From positions 1 through 64,000 of the forward strand of contig NZ_FNPB01000012.1 in assembly GCF_900107195.1 (NCBI RefSeq): 64,000 nt of DNA. Direction: 5' to 3'. Source of the stretch: Halobellus clavatus. Its GTDB lineage: Archaea; Halobacteriota; Halobacteria; Halobacteriales; Haloferacaceae. The notes beneath the pieces are model-generated. The model made no database searches and had not been told where the DNA came from. It saw nothing but the letters and a program-made list of their open reading frames with translations. Of the stretch, positions 1 to 9,123 are shown piece after piece (within the stretch, counting starts at the first letter, position 1; each line of letters opens with the position of its first letter). The translations under genes were made by a program, and so were the position numbers.

Positions 1-2
1 AT

Positions 3-317
3 CTCCTGCATCTGCGGCTGTTTTCAACGACGACGACCGCATTGACCGAGATCTTTCTCCGTGAACTGCGCGAGAAACACGATGTCGAATCCGCAGTGTT
101 TCTGGTCGATGGCGCTCAACACCTCCAAACTGCGCTGGCCAGAGCTTCACTCCGATTTCAAACCGAACGGAATGGAAATCGGAATGCCATCGAGCGAATC
201 TTTCGAGAACTCAAGCGTCGCACCTCGTCGTTCTCCAACTGTTTCAGCCACGTTGAGCCGCAAACCGCCGAAAATTGGCTCCAAGCATTTGCCGCCTGGC
301 TCAATGCTCCAAACTAA
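3..317 (+). CDS. IS6-family transposase, C-terminal part (cut by window edge)
   Basis: This is the C-terminal two thirds of an IS6-family DDE transposase and is open to the window edge. The reading runs through FLVDGAQHLQTAL, then GNRNAIERIFRELKRRTSSF and the terminal WLQAFAAWLNAPN, which is typical of haloarchaeal IS6 elements. The last catalytic Glu lies in the AIERIF segment. A second, frameshifted copy on the opposite strand near 41 kb matches this one nearly residue for residue. Nucleotide identity between the two copies stops at about base 325, which marks the outer end of the element. The upstream half lies outside the window, so I cannot tell whether this copy is intact. Confidence 0.85.
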   Translation, partial: LLHLRLFSTTTTALTEIFLRELREKHDVESAVFLVDGAQHLQTALARASLRFQTERNGNRNAIERIFRELKRRTSSFSNCFSHVEPQTAENWLQAFAAWLNAPN

Positions 318-1193
318 ACACGACCCGTCGATGAGAACGAAGATACTCGCGCTATTTCTGCGAGTCTCAGCCCTTGTCCTCAGCAAGAGTTGTAGTCGCC
401 GGAGTTACGCCGAGCGATCTGGATGCCGTACGTTTTCCTATCCTATGGTTAATATTGATATCTACCTGATGATTTATAGCAATCAATAACGTCTCTTTTC
501 AGCTTGTCGAGTGTGTGACCTTTTCTGGACACGCATAAGAACTGCCTTAGCGACGCTCGAAGAACGTGCTGTCGATAGCTGCATAACCAGAGATATTTGA
601 TATCACTACCAAATATGCGAGAAGCAGTTGTCAGAGCATCAAGCTCAAGTCTTGATATCACTCACAGGGCGTTGATCAGTCTGGAACGTCCTTGTAATCT
701 AAACCTAGCGTATCTCGAATGATGGCGTCCGTTCCAGCAATGTTTCCGGACTGCAGTAGGTTTCTTTCGCATCGATACGATGTATATGCATCGCAATCTA
801 GAACGCTTCCGAGAACCCGTTGCTCCGGACGGTAGTGTCGGGTTCGTCTAGCTCCTCAAAACGTGGTTGACAAGTTCGGTACACTTCAGAAAAGGTTGCT
901 TTCTCTCTCAATCCACAAGACGACGTTCAAACCCCAAGATTGGCCGATCTCAGTTACTCAGTCCGGCGATTCAACAAGTTCCAATTAAATCAAGACTCCA
1001 GTCATATTATGATCGTATATGTGTTTAGGGAGGCGAGTCGCTCTAAGACAACCGACTGTGATGAAGAGGTGTTCCGGATCCGATCTATAGGCTAGCTCAG
1101 GAAAGAAATTGTTTATTCCTTTGGGGGTGAGAGAGTGAAATACCGAACGATTCAATCCCTGGGTGGAAAAATGAGTATTGAAATCATCCTACG
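318..1193. other. Gene-poor A+T-rich gap with possible gene remnants
   Basis: Some 870 bases separate the IS6 end from the first glycosyltransferase. The only open frame with coding-like composition is 449-661 on the minus strand (70 codons, starting MISRLELDALTTASRIFG). It resembles no family I recognise and may be a remnant. The rest is broken in all frames. Such decayed stretches are common next to IS elements in haloarchaeal glycosylation islands. I see no tRNA, CRISPR or clear promoter apart from A+T-rich sequence before 1194. Confidence 0.5.
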
Positions 1194-2147
1194 ATGACAC
1201 GAGTCAGTGTAAGTATTCCCTGCTACAATGCGGTATCGACAACACGTAAAGAGCGATGGCTCCGAGAGAGCATTGAGAGCGTCCTCAATCAGACATTGAC
1301 CGATCTCGAACTCCTCCTGATCGATGATGGATCTACGGATGGGACTATCGAAGTTCTCAAAGAATATACTGATGATGATCGCGTCACCTGCATTCGACAG
1401 GAAAACAGAGGGTATGCAGGTGCCCGGAATACTGGTCTTGAAGAGGGTTCGGGCGAATACTTTGCCTTCATTGGACAAGATGACCGCTGGCTCCCCGAGA
1501 AGCTTGAACGTCAACTGGCTATTATCGAAAAAATGGGTGCAGATATTCTTCACTCAAACGTGTACCACATTGATGAGCAAGGGAACCGAACTGGGATCAG
1601 ACGAAGTGAACGCCCGCCAGAACAGACCAATAATGAACGATTCATACGGGAACTGTTCTTGGGAAACTTCATATGTATTCAGTCAGTGACAGTCCGGCGC
1701 GAAGCTATCGCTGGACATCGGTTTGATGAGAATCTACATATCAACTGTGACCACGACATATGGTTAAGGCTCGCCGATGAATGTGATATTCAGTATTTGG
1801 ACGAACTGCTCTTGGAGAAACGGTATCACGGTGATAATACCAGCGGTAATTACGAGCGGATGTTCGAAGAACGCAAGTATATTGCGGAAAAAGCAGTAGA
1901 GTTGTACCCATTTCTTGCATCGCTTCAAGACCGCAAACTTGGGGATGCATATTATATGTATGGGAAGGATTCACTCGAACACGGAGAAGTTTGGCGTGCA
2001 CAGCGATCACTTCTAAAGGCTATCCGTTACGATCCGTCCAACGCAGAGAGCTATGCTACACTACTGATGAGCCTTCTCGGTTCCCGAGTCGGGAGAAAAC
2101 TCGTGTCTAGGTTCTCGAACCCACGTCCTGGTCGATCGTGGAAATGA
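1194..2147 (+). CDS. Family 2 glycosyltransferase
   Basis: Predicted to transfer a sugar from a nucleotide- or dolichol-linked donor to a growing surface glycan. The N-terminal GT-A fold is clear: VSVSIPCYNA at the start, LLLIDDGSTDGT near residue 42 for donor binding, and the metal-binding Asp pair in FIGQDDRWLP near residue 93. The acceptor region includes INCDHDIWLRLAD. The last 80 or so residues look helical and TPR-like and contain no membrane segment, so a soluble or peripheral enzyme is likely. The ATG start leaves the family motif close to the N-terminus, as usual. It runs on the opposite strand to the following four island genes and shares their A+T-rich composition. Confidence 0.85.
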   Translation: MTRVSVSIPCYNAVSTTRKERWLRESIESVLNQTLTDLELLLIDDGSTDGTIEVLKEYTDDDRVTCIRQENRGYAGARNTGLEEGSGEYFAFIGQDDRWLPEKLERQLAIIEKMGADILHSNVYHIDEQGNRTGIRRSERPPEQTNNERFIRELFLGNFICIQSVTVRREAIAGHRFDENLHINCDHDIWLRLADECDIQYLDELLLEKRYHGDNTSGNYERMFEERKYIAEKAVELYPFLASLQDRKLGDAYYMYGKDSLEHGEVWRAQRSLLKAIRYDPSNAESYATLLMSLLGSRVGRKLVSRFSNPRPGRSWK

Positions 2148-2158
2148 CTACAGAAGAA

Positions 2159-3058
2159 TCAGAAGTATCCTAAATCGGCGAGATGATCTCGGACTGCCTC
2201 TTCTTTTTTTGTCACCTCACCGATTTCTTCGCTTTGGATTTCAGGACGGTTATCAGACTCGATCACACCCCACGGGACGTCTACAAGTCCGGGGTGACGG
2301 ACACCACCGGGATGACCATACAATCGAATGAAGACTGGATATGTACGCTCTCCCAATAGATTTCCGTGGTCGGAAGTAACGATGGCTCGACCGGGAATCT
2401 TCTCTGCTAGATCGAACGCATGTTCGATGACAGCCTCTAAATTTCGACGATAAAGATCCCACACGGTTTCACAATCAACATTTCCGACTGCTAGTGCTTG
2501 CCAAGGATTGTCGGTGAATCCTTCGCTGAAGCGATCCTCCGAAACGATGAAAGGCCGATGAGGTTGGAGATAGTGAGCGACAATCCGTTTGTTGGGGTAG
2601 TCGCGACTGGCAACCCGTGCAGCCTCTGAGATGTCTTCGGGATACGGGACGCCATCGGTAGACTGCCAAACCTCAATCATCCGGTGAAATGTTGGATCAA
2701 TCGCCTTTGAGACCTGTCCGTTCGAAGCGATGTAGACCGTATCTCCGAACTCTCCGTTACCGAAGTTCTGTCGAGCCCATTCTGGAGTTTTGCTTCCCGG
2801 GCTCTTCACTCGTCGATAGCTGTCGAACCGATCAGTATCTACCACCTCCTCAAACAGGTCTGCTCGGCATCCATCGAGAACAATCAACAGATCCCAGTCG
2901 GCTTCAGAGACGTACGTTGAGCCGCTACGTCTAGGGTAGATGTTTACCTGAAATGTCCCGTTGACTCTGTGGCCTACCCGATGCCGCCACCACATCGGAT
3001 CTTTATAATTTTCCCGAAATTCGTCGGCTGCGTACGCTAATTTCTCTGTCAAACTCAT
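2159..3058 (-). CDS. Alkaline-phosphatase-superfamily (sulfatase-like) hydrolase
   Basis: A metal-dependent phosphatase, sulfatase or phosphotransferase of the alkaline-phosphatase superfamily. Metal ligands are visible in LLIVLDGCRADLF, in VTSDHGNLLGE and in the His-rich stretch RLYGHPGGVRHPGL. The expected nucleophile position reads SKTPEWA, with Thr in place of the Cys/Ser of formylglycine sulfatases and no following Arg. It is about 300 residues, shorter than its upstream neighbour. I start it at the internal MSLTEKLAYAADEF because that ATG lies 1 base after the upstream stop, whereas a longer start would lie inside that gene. The tight spacing implies cotranscription. The substrate is unknown; a surface glycan or lipid head group is inferred from context. 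Confidence 0.75.
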   Translation of the reverse strand: MSLTEKLAYAADEFRENYKDPMWWRHRVGHRVNGTFQVNIYPRRSGSTYVSEADWDLLIVLDGCRADLFEEVVDTDRFDSYRRVKSPGSKTPEWARQNFGNGEFGDTVYIASNGQVSKAIDPTFHRMIEVWQSTDGVPYPEDISEAARVASRDYPNKRIVAHYLQPHRPFIVSEDRFSEGFTDNPWQALAVGNVDCETVWDLYRRNLEAVIEHAFDLAEKIPGRAIVTSDHGNLLGERTYPVFIRLYGHPGGVRHPGLVDVPWGVIESDNRPEIQSEEIGEVTKKEEAVRDHLADLGYF

Positions 3059-3059
3059 A

Positions 3060-4415
3060 TCATTCAATATATCCGAGCTCTCGAAGTCGCTCTTCGGTGT
3101 GTTCGTCCACTTTTTCACTCCCACTTTCGACGTTGTGAACTTCTTCGTTTAACAATTCGATGAGCTGATCCTCAAGTTCAGTGGGGTGTTCTCCCCACCG
3201 ATCCTCACGCTCCATCGGATCTTCAGTTCGGTAATACGCCTCCCAACTCTCCTCGGGGAACGGCTTCGCACCCCAGTTCCCTTCAGGATGATACAGCACT
3301 TTCCATTCCTCACCAACGACAGCAGCCATCCGATCCCCGTCTTTCATCACGTTTTGTACGGTGACGTAGTCTCGGTCGGTACGTTCGCCGTCAAGCAGAG
3401 ATGATCGATTACCCGGACGGTGGTCGGTGTCAGCGAGATCAAGGATCGTGCTTCCGAGGTCTAACAGTGAGGTCGGACCGTCGATGTGACCGGTTTCACC
3501 GACATTTGTCATTACTAATGGGACGCGAGTCACGGTATCATACATTAGTGGTCTGTGGCCGTAATTCGCGTGTTCGCCGAGTTCATCGCCGTGGTCGCTG
3601 TGAATAATTAGTGGAGATCGGCCATACCCTTCCACCTCAAGTTTCTTTGTCAGCCGATCAAGGAACACGTCTGCGTATCGAATTGTGTTATCGTAGGCGT
3701 TGACGATGGCAGGTCGACGTTCCCCAACGAGATCTCGATATCGACGCATCGCGTAGTTCCAAGCATACGTCTCGCGGATCCCCGGTTGATCCCAGTGATG
3801 GTGCTCTGGAGGAGCGTACCACGGATGGTGCGTGTCGATTAAGAGAACCCACAAAAAGAACGGTTCAGGTGCGTTCTCAATGAATGCGGCGATGTCGTTC
3901 CACATCTGCTCCCAATGTGGTGGCGTCGCACCCACAGCGGTCCGTTTGAGATCAACGACAAAGTTCGCCAGATCAAATCGTTGGAGAAGATCATACACCC
4001 GTTTTTTCAATCCTGATTCCGTGCTGTCGTCAGAGTCCCAGAGGTGGTCTTCATAAATGTCCCAGCCGCGATTCCAACCGAATGAAGAACTGACTAACGC
4101 GTTGAAGTGAAATCCACCAGTATGGTATCCTTCCTTTTGAAGTAATTCCGGGAGAAGGGTCCGCCCTTCGTTCGCTGTCCGCCAATGCTCCGGATTCGGA
4201 TATTCCATACTCCCGGTCGCGTGCTTCCCTGAGAACATTCCAGTAAAGCTGGCTGGGGTTCCAACGGCGGGTACCTGTGCGTTGTGAAACACCAGTCCCC
4301 TATCGGCTAATTTATCCAGCGTAGGGGTTGTTTCACGCCCGTATCCGTACCTTGAGACGTGATCCGCACGGACACTATCCCACGATACAAGAACGATGTT
4401 CGGTTTATCAGTCAT
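3060..4415 (-). CDS. Sulfatase-family protein lacking the formylglycine motif
   Basis: A 451-residue protein with the sulfatase/phosphatase fold. The N-terminal PNIVLVSWDSVRADHVSRYG supplies the first metal ligands, and LIIHSDHGDELGEH near residue 275 supplies the second set. True type-I sulfatases carry C/S-x-P-x-R; here the same place reads AVGTPASFTG, so neither the convertible Cys/Ser nor the Arg is present. A Thr is available as nucleophile, as in phosphoethanolamine- and phosphoglycerol-transferases. No signal peptide or membrane segment is evident. It overlaps the upstream glycosyltransferase by 8 bases and is followed at once by a second enzyme of the same superfamily, so the pair probably acts on the same glycan or lipid product. 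Confidence 0.8.
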   Translation of the reverse strand: MTDKPNIVLVSWDSVRADHVSRYGYGRETTPTLDKLADRGLVFHNAQVPAVGTPASFTGMFSGKHATGSMEYPNPEHWRTANEGRTLLPELLQKEGYHTGGFHFNALVSSSFGWNRGWDIYEDHLWDSDDSTESGLKKRVYDLLQRFDLANFVVDLKRTAVGATPPHWEQMWNDIAAFIENAPEPFFLWVLLIDTHHPWYAPPEHHHWDQPGIRETYAWNYAMRRYRDLVGERRPAIVNAYDNTIRYADVFLDRLTKKLEVEGYGRSPLIIHSDHGDELGEHANYGHRPLMYDTVTRVPLVMTNVGETGHIDGPTSLLDLGSTILDLADTDHRPGNRSSLLDGERTDRDYVTVQNVMKDGDRMAAVVGEEWKVLYHPEGNWGAKPFPEESWEAYYRTEDPMEREDRWGEHPTELEDQLIELLNEEVHNVESGSEKVDEHTEERLRELGYIE

Positions 4416-5427
4416 TGACGATGGTTACTTCGTACTCTATGTCCTCAAGAAGATTCCGTAACTCGAACGCAAACGCCTCCAGTCTCGACGGCTCATCGAA
4501 GCCTGACCCGTAGTTATGTGCCCGCCGACCGAGCTCCTCACGCCGAGCAACTGGAAGGCCAAAGTACCAATCGATCCCTTGCGCTAGGGCAGCAGGAGTA
4601 GGGTTGACAACAAGCCTCCCTGAGACACCCCTGGCGAGGGTGGCGGTCCCGACTGTATGCGTAGTAAGGACCGGAAGACCCGCACAGAATCCTTCGAGAG
4701 TCGCAACCGGAAAGGCTCCAACTGAGGCTGGGAACACGAGTAAAGACGCAGATTCAAATAATTCAATTAGACGGTCTTCAGTCACGAATCCGTAGGTTTT
4801 GATTTGTTCGGTCTCTTCGATTTCTTCCGTATCTGGTCCGACAAAATCAACAGTTGTCTCCGTTTCGGTCAGGGAAAGCGCCTCAATCAACCGGTCCTGA
4901 CCATTCTTTTCGCGATATTTCCCGACACAGAGGATCCGCGTTGTATCGAGCGACGGGTCGATAGATTTGAGTCTGTCGTACCGGTCAGATTTGACGAATG
5001 GATGTGTGACCCGCACCGGCCCGCTGGTATACTGTTCGGCTATCGTCGCGATACGTTCACTTACAGCAAGCGTCCCGTCAATAAACCGCTGAGAGATACG
5101 GTGTGCTAACCGACTTGTTCGGGTTCTACTCGGCATTGGATTAATAAGGTCGTGGTATGTCGAATCTGCCCCTAGTGCGATGAGAGGACCACACCGACCC
5201 AATATTTTCACGACTGCTCCCTCAGCAAGGGGAACGCCACCCTCAACAATAACAGGACGTTCGCCGAAGTCTCGATTACGGCCGGATTGGATCCGAGATA
5301 TCGGGCTTCCGGTTTCACACTGAATTAATTCGGCACCGACATATGACGCCATCCTCTTATGAACGGGATGTGGGTCGTAGTAGAGGAGAACTGGTTGAGG
5401 GCGGAACTTCAGACTCTGTCGGGCCAT
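4408..5427 (-). CDS. Family 4-type (GT-B) glycosyltransferase
   Basis: A GT-B glycosyltransferase. The C-terminal donor half is the clearest: RILCVGKYREKNGQDRLIEA, then LFESASLLVFPASVGAFPVA and LEGFCAGLPVLTT, which contains the E-x7-E-like donor-binding region of GT4 enzymes. The N-terminal half (about residues 1-160) begins PVLLYYDPHPVHKRMASYVG and is more divergent. No membrane segment is seen. It lies 29 bases downstream of the next glycosyltransferase and overlaps the sulfatase-like gene after it by 8 bases, so the four minus-strand genes look like one operon. Donor and acceptor sugars cannot be read from the sequence. Confidence 0.85.
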   Translation of the reverse strand: MARQSLKFRPQPVLLYYDPHPVHKRMASYVGAELIQCETGSPISRIQSGRNRDFGERPVIVEGGVPLAEGAVVKILGRCGPLIALGADSTYHDLINPMPSRTRTSRLAHRISQRFIDGTLAVSERIATIAEQYTSGPVRVTHPFVKSDRYDRLKSIDPSLDTTRILCVGKYREKNGQDRLIEALSLTETETTVDFVGPDTEEIEETEQIKTYGFVTEDRLIELFESASLLVFPASVGAFPVATLEGFCAGLPVLTTHTVGTATLARGVSGRLVVNPTPAALAQGIDWYFGLPVARREELGRRAHNYGSGFDEPSRLEAFAFELRNLLEDIEYEVTIVND

Positions 5428-5456
5428 CTTAGTAACAGAAGCCTCACCACGTCTAC

Positions 5457-6485
5457 TTAAATATACGCCACTTCAACAAACTCCTGCAGCTCAGTCCGAA
5501 ACCGCTCTGCTCCGAATTGCTCTGCAGTTTTCCGGAGCCGACTTCGGTTCCAATCCTGCTCGATAGCGTCTCGTATTCCGTTCGCGACAGCACTCGGTTC
5601 TGGATCAACGAGTACGCCAGTTTCTCTGCTGATCTGGTTGTTCGTATTCGGTTCGTCAACACCGACAACCGGTGTCCCCGCCGCGAGGTACTCAATTGGG
5701 GTAATTCCGAAATCTTCACGTTCAGCCAAGAATATCCCTGCAACGCTTTTTTGAACCGTACACCGTAATGTATCATCATCCACATATCCGAGTATATCGA
5801 CATTCGAGGGCGAATCTCTTTCGACTTTCTTACGAAGCGGCCCATCGCCGATTAATTTAAGTGTGTAATCCGGGATATGACGCATCGCCTCAACAGCGAG
5901 CGTAGTCCGTTTTCTATCTTCAAGTCGTCCGACCATTACTACTTGACCCTCAACGCGGTTGGAATCGGTAGAATATTTTTCGACATCCACCGGTGGGGAG
6001 AGGATACGATCCACTTCGCGGTTATAGTGACGGAACGCTCGTGTTGACGTCAGTTCGCTGTTTGCGAGTATGTGCGGGATAGATAATGTCTCGACCCGAT
6101 CTATAGTCTTGACCGTGTAATCAAACAGGCCACCTGTGAACCACAGCGACGATAGAGGCGGATGGTGAAGATAATGAATACGGAGTTGATCATCGTATGG
6201 TTGGAAGAATTTCGTCGCAGGGCCACTAGTAAGTACGCAGTCGTACTCGCGAATATCAAGCTTTAGCATCGACAGGGCAGTTCGAATACTATTAAAAGTA
6301 CTATCTCGCGAAGTGGACCGGAGAATCTTCACGTTGTTTGGAACTCGTCTCGACCACCACTCTCGATCCATCCCAGAAAAGCCTACAAAAAGATCTGCAT
6401 CAAGCGCTCGTGCAGCTTCAATGACGACACGAACAGCACCACCTGGATGAATTGTCCCATCGTGAACGACTGCAGTTTTCACCAA
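5457..6485 (-). CDS. Family 4 glycosyltransferase
   Basis: A typical GT4 retaining glycosyltransferase of 342 residues. It opens with TAVVHDGTIHPGGAVRVVIE, the Gly-rich acceptor loop of the family. The donor domain shows VVMVGRLEDRKRTTLAVEAM, YTLKLIGDGPLRKKVER, and the E-x7-E element in EREDFGITPIEYLAAGTPVVG. It is the first gene of the minus-strand sugar operon. The region upstream is A+T-rich and non-coding for about 260 bases, which is where a promoter is expected. Composition is A+T-rich compared with the next gene upstream (6748-7902), consistent with an acquired cassette. Confidence 0.87.
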   Translation of the reverse strand: MVKTAVVHDGTIHPGGAVRVVIEAARALDADLFVGFSGMDREWWSRRVPNNVKILRSTSRDSTFNSIRTALSMLKLDIREYDCVLTSGPATKFFQPYDDQLRIHYLHHPPLSSLWFTGGLFDYTVKTIDRVETLSIPHILANSELTSTRAFRHYNREVDRILSPPVDVEKYSTDSNRVEGQVVMVGRLEDRKRTTLAVEAMRHIPDYTLKLIGDGPLRKKVERDSPSNVDILGYVDDDTLRCTVQKSVAGIFLAEREDFGITPIEYLAAGTPVVGVDEPNTNNQISRETGVLVDPEPSAVANGIRDAIEQDWNRSRLRKTAEQFGAERFRTELQEFVEVAYI

Positions 6486-6747
6486 TAGTGGTTAGATCAG
6501 TTCAGTTCTAAGTTTATCGATATACTGGTGCACTGTTGGATAGTCTATATTTGAGGCACTGATAATTAAATATAATCGCTTATTTGACTTTTATTTGATT
6601 AGACCGTCTTCCCAGATAGAAGACATATCCATCAGCTGGGTCAGATACAACCATCCACAGAGTGGTGTGGTCACTCTGACAGCACTATCACATTCATCAA
6701 ATAGGTCAGTGACAGTATTTTTCATTCTGACTCCCAGATTGGGTTCT

Positions 6748-7902
6748 TTATTCGAATGCGTCTCGCAGTTCATCATCGACGTCCCACACCGCAGAACCCC
6801 CACCGCGCCACAATTTTACCGCAGCGAAGACCAGAGACACCTGCGTGTCGAACACGGCATACACGGACTGCAGTGGCCCCAGCCTATCCCGCGAACCGAG
6901 GAAGGTGAACGCCCCAGCAGACGCGGGCACCACGAACCCCAGCGGCCCCGTGAGGAGTATCCCAGTAACCGTCGCTAGCCCCAGACTCGCAGCCAACAGC
7001 CACGGCGACACCAACATAAACCACCAGTTGAACGGCAACACGACTCCACCATACAGCCCGTACCGGCCCAGTATCCCGCGGTTCCGAAGCAATAGCCGAA
7101 TCAGCCCCATCGCGCGGCGATCCTTCTGTGTCCGACGCTTGCCGAACGCCGAGTGCGACGCCTCCTTGTACCGAATTTCGGGGTCAAACACGACCCGCTT
7201 CCCACTCTTTCGGATCTTCAGCGCGAGTTCGGTATCGTCGGCGATCGAATCCGGATCAATCGGTACGATCTCCTCGTTCTCGAACGCCGAGAAGGGCCCG
7301 TGGAAGATGAGCGTCGAGTCGAGATGTGACTCCAGCGTCTGAATCGTCGCTTGCACGTCTCGATAGCCCTCCTCAACCTCGCTGCCGCCCAGCACGTCGA
7401 CATTCCGACCGGTTACGGCACCGACATCTGGATCGGCCAAGTTCGCCGCAGCTTCTCGAAGCGCATCGGCCGCAAGCTTCGAATCGCAGTCGGTCTTGAC
7501 GACCATCTCATTCGACGCCGCGGCGTAGGCATCGTTCAGAGCCGGCGCGAGCCCACGACGCTCGTCCTCTTCAAGGAGCGTCAAATCGGGCGTCTGTCGG
7601 TTCGCGAAGAACTCCCGAATCACCGTTCGAGTTTCGTCGTCGCTGGAGTCAACGACGACGACCTCAACCTTGTCCATCGGATAGTCGAGCGAAACGATAT
7701 CCCGAAGTTTGTTCTCGACAATCCGCTCCTCGTTGTACGTCGGCAGGACGATGCTGACTGTGGGTTCAGCGGGCTGTTTGTCCGCAGGTGAGCCCTGTGG
7801 ATCCCAGATTTTCGCGAGAGCGAGATAGATAACATACGGAAGCCCTGTCAGCGACAGCAACGCTGCGACGGCACTGACGAGTCCGCGAACGATTCTTCGC
7901 AT
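6748..7902 (-). CDS. Membrane-anchored family 2 glycosyltransferase
   Basis: A GT2 enzyme of 384 residues. One membrane segment lies at the N-terminus (ALLSLTGLPYVIYLAL), then the GT-A domain: VSIVLPTYNEERIVENKL, VVVVDSSDDET, the catalytic metal site in VVKTDCDSKLA, and IADDTELALKIRKSGKRV. Two or three further membrane segments follow near residues 290-350. This arrangement fits a polyprenyl-linked glycan enzyme working on the cytoplasmic face. Its G+C-rich codon use matches the chromosome core, not the neighbouring island. It lies divergently from aglJ, about 100 bases away, so a role in N-glycan or lipid-linked sugar assembly is likely, though its sugar is unknown. Confidence 0.82.
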   Translation of the reverse strand: MRRIVRGLVSAVAALLSLTGLPYVIYLALAKIWDPQGSPADKQPAEPTVSIVLPTYNEERIVENKLRDIVSLDYPMDKVEVVVVDSSDDETRTVIREFFANRQTPDLTLLEEDERRGLAPALNDAYAAASNEMVVKTDCDSKLAADALREAAANLADPDVGAVTGRNVDVLGGSEVEEGYRDVQATIQTLESHLDSTLIFHGPFSAFENEEIVPIDPDSIADDTELALKIRKSGKRVVFDPEIRYKEASHSAFGKRRTQKDRRAMGLIRLLLRNRGILGRYGLYGGVVLPFNWWFMLVSPWLLAASLGLATVTGILLTGPLGFVVPASAGAFTFLGSRDRLGPLQSVYAVFDTQVSLVFAAVKLWRGGGSAVWDVDDELRDAFE

Positions 7903-8004
7903 ATCTCCCTCTTCGCCGACCGGTACAAAAACCCCAGCGGTCCCGCCGGAACCTGAATCACACCGTTTCCGGAACCACTTTCACCTCTCCCCGACCCACT
8001 CCCG

Positions 8005-8928
8005 ATGATGGAGTACGACGACGTCTGCGTCCTCGTGCCGACCTACAACGAGGCCGAGACGATCGGACGGGTCGTCGACGACTTCCGGAGCGCGGGCTTC
8101 GAGGACATCCTCGTCGTCGACGGGCACTCGGAGGACGGCACCGACGAAGTCGCCGCAGAGCACGGTGCGCGCGTCGTCTACCAGTCGGGATCGGGAAAGG
8201 GCCAAGCCGTCCGCGAGGGAATCCGCGACCACGTCGACCGCGAGTACGTACTGATGCTCGACGGCGATGGGACCTACCGCGTCGAGGACGCGGAGGCGAT
8301 GCTCGAACCGCTTCTCGCTGGCGACGCGGAGCACGTCATCGGCAATCGCTTCGCGGACCTCCGCGAGGGCGCGATGACCCGGTTCAATCAGTTCGGGAAC
8401 CGAGTCATCAACCGCGGATTCGCCTTCGTCCACGGCGAGAACTTCGGGGACATCCTCTCGGGCTACCGCGCATTCACCCGCGAGTCGTTCCTGCGGATGA
8501 CGCTCTCCTCGGACGGCTTCGGCGTCGAGACGGAGATGGCCGTCGAGTGCGCGAAGCACCAGATTCCCACGACGGTCGTGCCCATCTCGTACCTCCCACG
8601 GCCGTCCGGTTCGGACACGAACCTCCGGCCGATCCGCGACGGCGGGATCATCTTCCTCGAACTGTACCGCCGCGCGAAGACCAACAATCCGCTGTTCTAC
8701 TTCGGGAGCCTCGGTGTGCTCTCGACCGTCAGCGGGGCCATCATCGCCGCCTACGTGCTCGTGGAGTGGATCACAGTACGCGTCCCGCACGAGATCCTGG
8801 CTGTCGTGTCGGGGTTCGGCATCATCGTCGGCGTCCAGCTCTTGATGTTCGGCGTCCTCGCCGACCTGGTGCTGTCGCTGCACCGCGAGACCCTGCAAAA
8901 GATCGAAGAGGAAAACGGCTCCGAATAG
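8005..8928 (+). CDS. aglJ: AglJ-type dolichol-phosphate glycosyltransferase
   Basis: AglJ adds the first sugar to dolichol phosphate in haloarchaeal N-glycosylation. The 307-residue product has a GT2 domain (VCVLVPTYNEAETIGRVV, ILVVDGHSEDGTDEV, and YVLMLDGDGTYRVED for metal and donor). It also has the conserved DILSGYRAFTRESF segment of DPM1-like enzymes and two C-terminal membrane helices (residues about 232-290). Length and architecture match AglJ of Haloferax. A second ATG one codon in is equally possible as the start. Agl genes usually sit in glycosylation clusters, which fits the five sugar-island genes and the GT2 gene alongside. The sugar it transfers cannot be read from sequence. Confidence 0.85.
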   Translation: MMEYDDVCVLVPTYNEAETIGRVVDDFRSAGFEDILVVDGHSEDGTDEVAAEHGARVVYQSGSGKGQAVREGIRDHVDREYVLMLDGDGTYRVEDAEAMLEPLLAGDAEHVIGNRFADLREGAMTRFNQFGNRVINRGFAFVHGENFGDILSGYRAFTRESFLRMTLSSDGFGVETEMAVECAKHQIPTTVVPISYLPRPSGSDTNLRPIRDGGIIFLELYRRAKTNNPLFYFGSLGVLSTVSGAIIAAYVLVEWITVRVPHEILAVVSGFGIIVGVQLLMFGVLADLVLSLHRETLQKIEEENGSE

Positions 8929-9123
8929 GACACCGCAGTATCTCCGACGTCGAGTCGGGAGAATGCGGAGCCCGTGAATAAAAAGACGCCTGAGAACAAG
9001 CAATCAGTAGTCGCTCCGTATCGCACCGCGAGGCTCGCGAACGCGAGCCGAGCGGCACTTTTTGATCCAGATTTTTGCGCCGAGCGGTTCGCGGAGCGAA
9101 CCCGAGGCCGAAAAAGGTGGGTT

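Noticed and set aside
7981-9003. Long minus-strand frame of 340 codons opposite aglJ
   Set aside because: It is antisense to a well-supported glycosyltransferase and has the Arg/Val/Asp-rich composition produced by high-G+C complementary strands.
9010-9110. G+C-rich short palindromes (GCTCGCG-AA-CGCGAGC and similar)
   Set aside because: Such sequences are scattered in haloarchaeal intergenic regions; nothing ties these to a specific function.
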